Assembly (NCBI RefSeq): GCF_002879885.1
Contig: NZ_PNYA01000016.1
Location: 62,001-126,000 of the forward strand
Direction of reading: 5' to 3'
Source: Trinickia dabaoshanensis
Lineage (GTDB): Bacteria > Pseudomonadota > Gammaproteobacteria > Burkholderiales > Burkholderiaceae
DNA length: 64,000 bases
Positions 61,205 through 64,000 of this stretch are shown piece by piece. A program made the position numbers and the translations under genes. Numbering within the stretch: position 1 is the first letter of the stretch; the number at the start of each line of letters is the position of its first letter. Below the pieces are notes generated by a model. That model had not been told where the DNA came from, did no database searches, and worked only from the letters and a program-made list of their open reading frames with translations.

Positions 61205-62122
61205 ATGTCGACTGTCGCCGTCATCGGTGCGTCCGGCCTGCTCGGGCGCGCGCTGGTCCGGGAGCTGGGCACGTGCGCCGGCTGGCGTATCGTGCCCACG
61301 GCGTATCGCCGCGTCCAGGGCGATACCGTTGCGCTCGACATTCGCGACGCCGCGGCCGTGGCGGCGTTCGTCGAGCGCGTGCGTCCCGACGCGATCGTCT
61401 TGGCGGCGGCCGAGCGCCGGCCCGATGTCTGTCAACACGATCCCGCAGCCGCGCGTGCGTTGAACGTCGATGCGGTACGTACCGTCGCATCGGCTGCGCG
61501 CCAATGCGGGGCGTGGGTCCTGTCGATTTCCACCGATTACGTGTTCGACGGCAGCGCACCGCCCTATCGCATCGACGATCCACCCGCTCCGCTCAATGCT
61601 TACGGTCTGAGCAAGCTCGATGGCGAACGCGCGCTCCTCCAGTCGAACCCGTTCGGCTGCGTGCTGCGACTGCCGCTGTTGTACGGTCCGGTGCTCGATT
61701 GGTCGGAGTCGGCCGTGACGAGCCTCGTGCCCGCCGTCGTCGCTTCCCAAGCAGCGGGCGCGCGTCCCGCTCCGATGGACGCGTGGGCGACGCGCTATCC
61801 GACCTATACCCCTGACGTGGCCTACGTGATTCGCGCGATGCTCGAGCAGCATGCCAAAGGGCAAGCGGTGTGCGGCATCGCGCAGTGGTCCGGCGACGAG
61901 CCCATGACGAAGTTCGACATTGCCGTGCGTATCGCGCGCGCGCTGTCGATCGACGCTCGCCTGGAGGCGCAAACCGCGAGCGCGGATGCTACGCCGCGTC
62001 CGCGAGACTGTCATCTCGACTCGAGCCAGCTGGACGCGCTCGGGATCGGCCGGCGCACGCCGTTCGACGTCGCGATCGGCGAGGTGCTGAGCGCCTGGCC
62101 GGCGCCCACTCCATCGTCCTGA
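61205..62122 (+). CDS. RmlD-like NAD(P)-dependent reductase
   Basis: This 305-residue extended SDR has the cofactor loop 'IGASGLLGRALV' and the catalytic Tyr and Lys in 'YGLSKLDGE', preceded by 'SISTDYVFDGS'. It resembles dTDP-4-dehydrorhamnose reductases but no other rhamnose gene is near; MAT2B-like members share this signature. It starts 14 bp after copZ. Function unassigned. Confidence 0.82.
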   Translation: MSTVAVIGASGLLGRALVRELGTCAGWRIVPTAYRRVQGDTVALDIRDAAAVAAFVERVRPDAIVLAAAERRPDVCQHDPAAARALNVDAVRTVASAARQCGAWVLSISTDYVFDGSAPPYRIDDPPAPLNAYGLSKLDGERALLQSNPFGCVLRLPLLYGPVLDWSESAVTSLVPAVVASQAAGARPAPMDAWATRYPTYTPDVAYVIRAMLEQHAKGQAVCGIAQWSGDEPMTKFDIAVRIARALSIDARLEAQTASADATPRPRDCHLDSSQLDALGIGRRTPFDVAIGEVLSAWPAPTPSS

Positions 62123-62158
62123 GAAGATCGTCGGGAAGTCGGCGGCTGGCGGCCGGGT

Positions 62159-64000
62159 TCAGCAGAAATTGCGGCTTTCCGATTGCAGGCCGCCTAGGAG
62201 ATGCGATAAGTCCACGAGCCGCTTGGCCACGAGATGGCGCACTTCGCCTTGACACTGCCACACACCGTAGACGGCAAGCAGCGAAGCACCGAGCACTTCC
62301 TTGCGCTGTTTTTCGAGCAAGCTCGGCCAGATGATGACGTTGACGTTGCCCGTTTCGTCTTCGATCGTCACGAAGATCACACCTTTGGCCGTGCCGGGCC
62401 GTTGACGAACCGTCACGATGCCGCAGCCTCGCGCCGGCTGGCCATCGCGATAGCCGCGCAGCTTCGATGCCGGCATCAGCCGTTTTTCGAGCAATTGCGC
62501 GCGCAGCAGCGCAAGCGGATGGCGGCGCAGCGTCAATCCCGACGAGCGGTAATCGGCCACGATGTTTTGTCCTTCCGTCGGGGCGCCCAGCAACGGGGTG
62601 TCGTCTGCCTCGACCGCCGCGGCCAGCATATCGCGCTCGGGCACGGCCGCCACCGAATGCCAAAGCGCTTCGCGCCGATTGCCGACGAGCGCGGATAGCG
62701 CGTTCGCATCGGCCAGCACGTGCAAGTCGCGCCGATCGAGCTGCGCGCGGCGCGCGAGATCGTGCACGCTCTCGAAAGCGCGGACGGCACGCGCGTTTTC
62801 GATGCGCTCGGCCACGTCTTGCTTCATCCCGCGCAAAAGCGACAGGCCAAGACGCACCGCCGGGCGGGCCGCGCCCGCGATCGGTTCGAGCACGGCGTCC
62901 CACCCGCTGATGATCACGTCGGCGGGCAGCACCTTCACGCCATGCCGGCGCGCGTCCTGCACCAGTTGGGACGGCGAATAAAAACCCATCGGCTGACTAT
63001 TAAGCATCGCCGCGAGAAACGCCTCGGGCTCATGACACTTGAGCCAACTGCTCGCGTAGACGAGCAGCGCGAAGCTCGCCGCGTGGCTTTCGGGAAAACC
63101 GTATTCGCCGAAGCCTTTGATCTGCTCGAAGATCGCATCGGCGAAACTGCGTTCGTACCCGCGCTCGAGCATGCCGTTCACGATGCGGTCGTAATAGCGC
63201 TGCAAACCGCCCTTTCGCTTCCAGGCCGCCATCGCTCGGCGCAGTTGATCGGCTTCGCCCGCGCTGAACCCGGCCGCGAGAATCGCGACCTGCATCACCT
63301 GCTCCTGGAAAATCGGCACACCGAGCGTACGACCCAATGCGGACTCCAAGGCCTTGCTCGGATAAGTCACCGGTTCGAACCCTTGACGCCGGCGCAAATA
63401 CGGATGAACGGCACCGCCTTGAATCGGACCCGGTCGAACGATCGCCACTTCGATGACGAGGTCGTAGAACGTTTTCGGCCGCAGCCGCGGCAGCATGCTC
63501 ATCTGCGCGCGCGATTCGATCTGGAAGACGCCGACCGTATCGGCACGCGAAATCATCGCGTAGGTTTTGCCGTCCTCGGGCGGGATGTCCTGCATCTCGA
63601 AGCGCTCGCCGCGCCGCTCGGACACGAGTTCGAGCGCGCGCCGTATCGCCGACAGCATGCCGAGCGCCAACACGTCGATCTTCAGCAATCCTAATGACTC
63701 TAGATCGTCTTTGTCCCATTGAATCACGGAGCGATCGGGCATCGCCGCGTTCTCCACCGGCACGAGCCGCGTCAGCTTGCCGCGGCTGATGACGAAGCCG
63801 CCCGAATGCTGCGATAGATGGCGCGGAAAGTTCAGCAATTGCGCCGCCAGCCGTGCCCAAGCTTGGATCAACGGCTGATTGGGATCGAGCCCCGACTCTT
63901 CGAAACGCGCGAGCAAATCATGGCTCGTATCGAACCAATGATGCGACTTGGCCACCGCATCGACGATTTGCGGATCGACGCCGAGCGCCTTGCCCGTTTC
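62159..64000 (-). CDS. dnaE2: Error-prone DNA polymerase DnaE2/ImuC, C-terminal part
   Basis: This is the last ~613 residues of a C-family polymerase; the start lies beyond the window edge. Visible are the palm/fingers signatures 'IDVLALGMLSAI', 'GVFQIESRAQMSMLPRLRP', 'VAIVRPGPIQGGAVHPYLRRRQG' and 'YGFPESHAASFALLVYASSWLK', then the OB-fold near 'KGVIFVTIEDETGNVNVIIWP'. The ending 'SESRNFC' and the absence of the DnaE beta-binding tail fit DnaE2. It copies damaged DNA with ImuA/ImuB, which would be beyond 64 kb if linked. Confidence 0.92.
   Translation of the reverse strand, partial: ETGKALGVDPQIVDAVAKSHHWFDTSHDLLARFEESGLDPNQPLIQAWARLAAQLLNFPRHLSQHSGGFVISRGKLTRLVPVENAAMPDRSVIQWDKDDLESLGLLKIDVLALGMLSAIRRALELVSERRGERFEMQDIPPEDGKTYAMISRADTVGVFQIESRAQMSMLPRLRPKTFYDLVIEVAIVRPGPIQGGAVHPYLRRRQGFEPVTYPSKALESALGRTLGVPIFQEQVMQVAILAAGFSAGEADQLRRAMAAWKRKGGLQRYYDRIVNGMLERGYERSFADAIFEQIKGFGEYGFPESHAASFALLVYASSWLKCHEPEAFLAAMLNSQPMGFYSPSQLVQDARRHGVKVLPADVIISGWDAVLEPIAGAARPAVRLGLSLLRGMKQDVAERIENARAVRAFESVHDLARRAQLDRRDLHVLADANALSALVGNRREALWHSVAAVPERDMLAAAVEADDTPLLGAPTEGQNIVADYRSSGLTLRRHPLALLRAQLLEKRLMPASKLRGYRDGQPARGCGIVTVRQRPGTAKGVIFVTIEDETGNVNVIIWPSLLEKQRKEVLGASLLAVYGVWQCQGEVRHLVAKRLVDLSHLLGGLQSESRNFC

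Overview
The window is about 64 kb of high-GC chromosome from a beta-proteobacterium, most likely a member of the Burkholderiaceae (Burkholderia/Paraburkholderia/Trinickia group). The evidence is the gene content and neighbourhoods (PqiABC, patatin next to 3-hydroxybutyrate dehydrogenase, a DUF3563 mini-protein, an Ftr ferrous-iron system, bfr/bfd/tonB/exbBD, DnaE2). Species cannot be assigned by reading. All family names here come from recognising conserved motifs by eye; no database search was run.

Layout. 1-9.75 kb: end of an RND efflux pump gene, its outer-membrane lipoprotein, a PqiABC (MCE) lipid-transport operon, two TetR-type regulators (one shortened), a membrane diguanylate cyclase and an MFS transporter. 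9.8-32.27 kb: accessory DNA on the 3' side of a tRNA-Ser(GGA) gene (32258-32348). Copies of the tRNA 3' end at 9804 and 20766, each flanked by related sequence, divide it into two tandem islands. Island A (9.8-20.8 kb) has a one-directional uptake/catabolism operon: GcvA-like LysR regulator, tandem class III CoA-transferase, PotABCD-like ABC transporter, GMC oxidoreductase. Island B (20.8-32.3 kb) holds a large peptidoglycan-hydrolase toxin with two related exported proteins after it (probable immunity proteins), a McrB-McrC-Nmad3-Nmad2 cassette (probable modification-dependent restriction), a frameshifted YgjP-type metallopeptidase remnant, and a broken second copy of the MFS gene. No integrase gene is visible.

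32.4-47.5 kb is conserved core: sodium:solute symporter with DUF4212 subunit, acetyl-CoA synthetase, EamA transporter, class I fumarase, bacterioferritin, glutamate racemase, bacterioferritin-associated ferredoxin, TonB-ExbB-ExbD, a LysR regulator divergent from pirin, OsmC and DUF1857 genes. 47.6-51.4 kb is an iron block: HemP and FtrABCD, with Fur-box-like sites. 51.5-64 kb: UvrB, aromatic/aspartate aminotransferase, patatin plus 3-hydroxybutyrate dehydrogenase, aldo/keto reductase, RlmJ, a small secreted protein, DUF3563, CueR divergent from a CopZ-like chaperone across a perfect 35-bp palindrome, an RmlD-like reductase and the C-terminal part of DnaE2.

The most unusual content is island B (the McrBC-Nmad cassette and the toxin/immunity locus) and the tandem tRNA-Ser islands that carry it.
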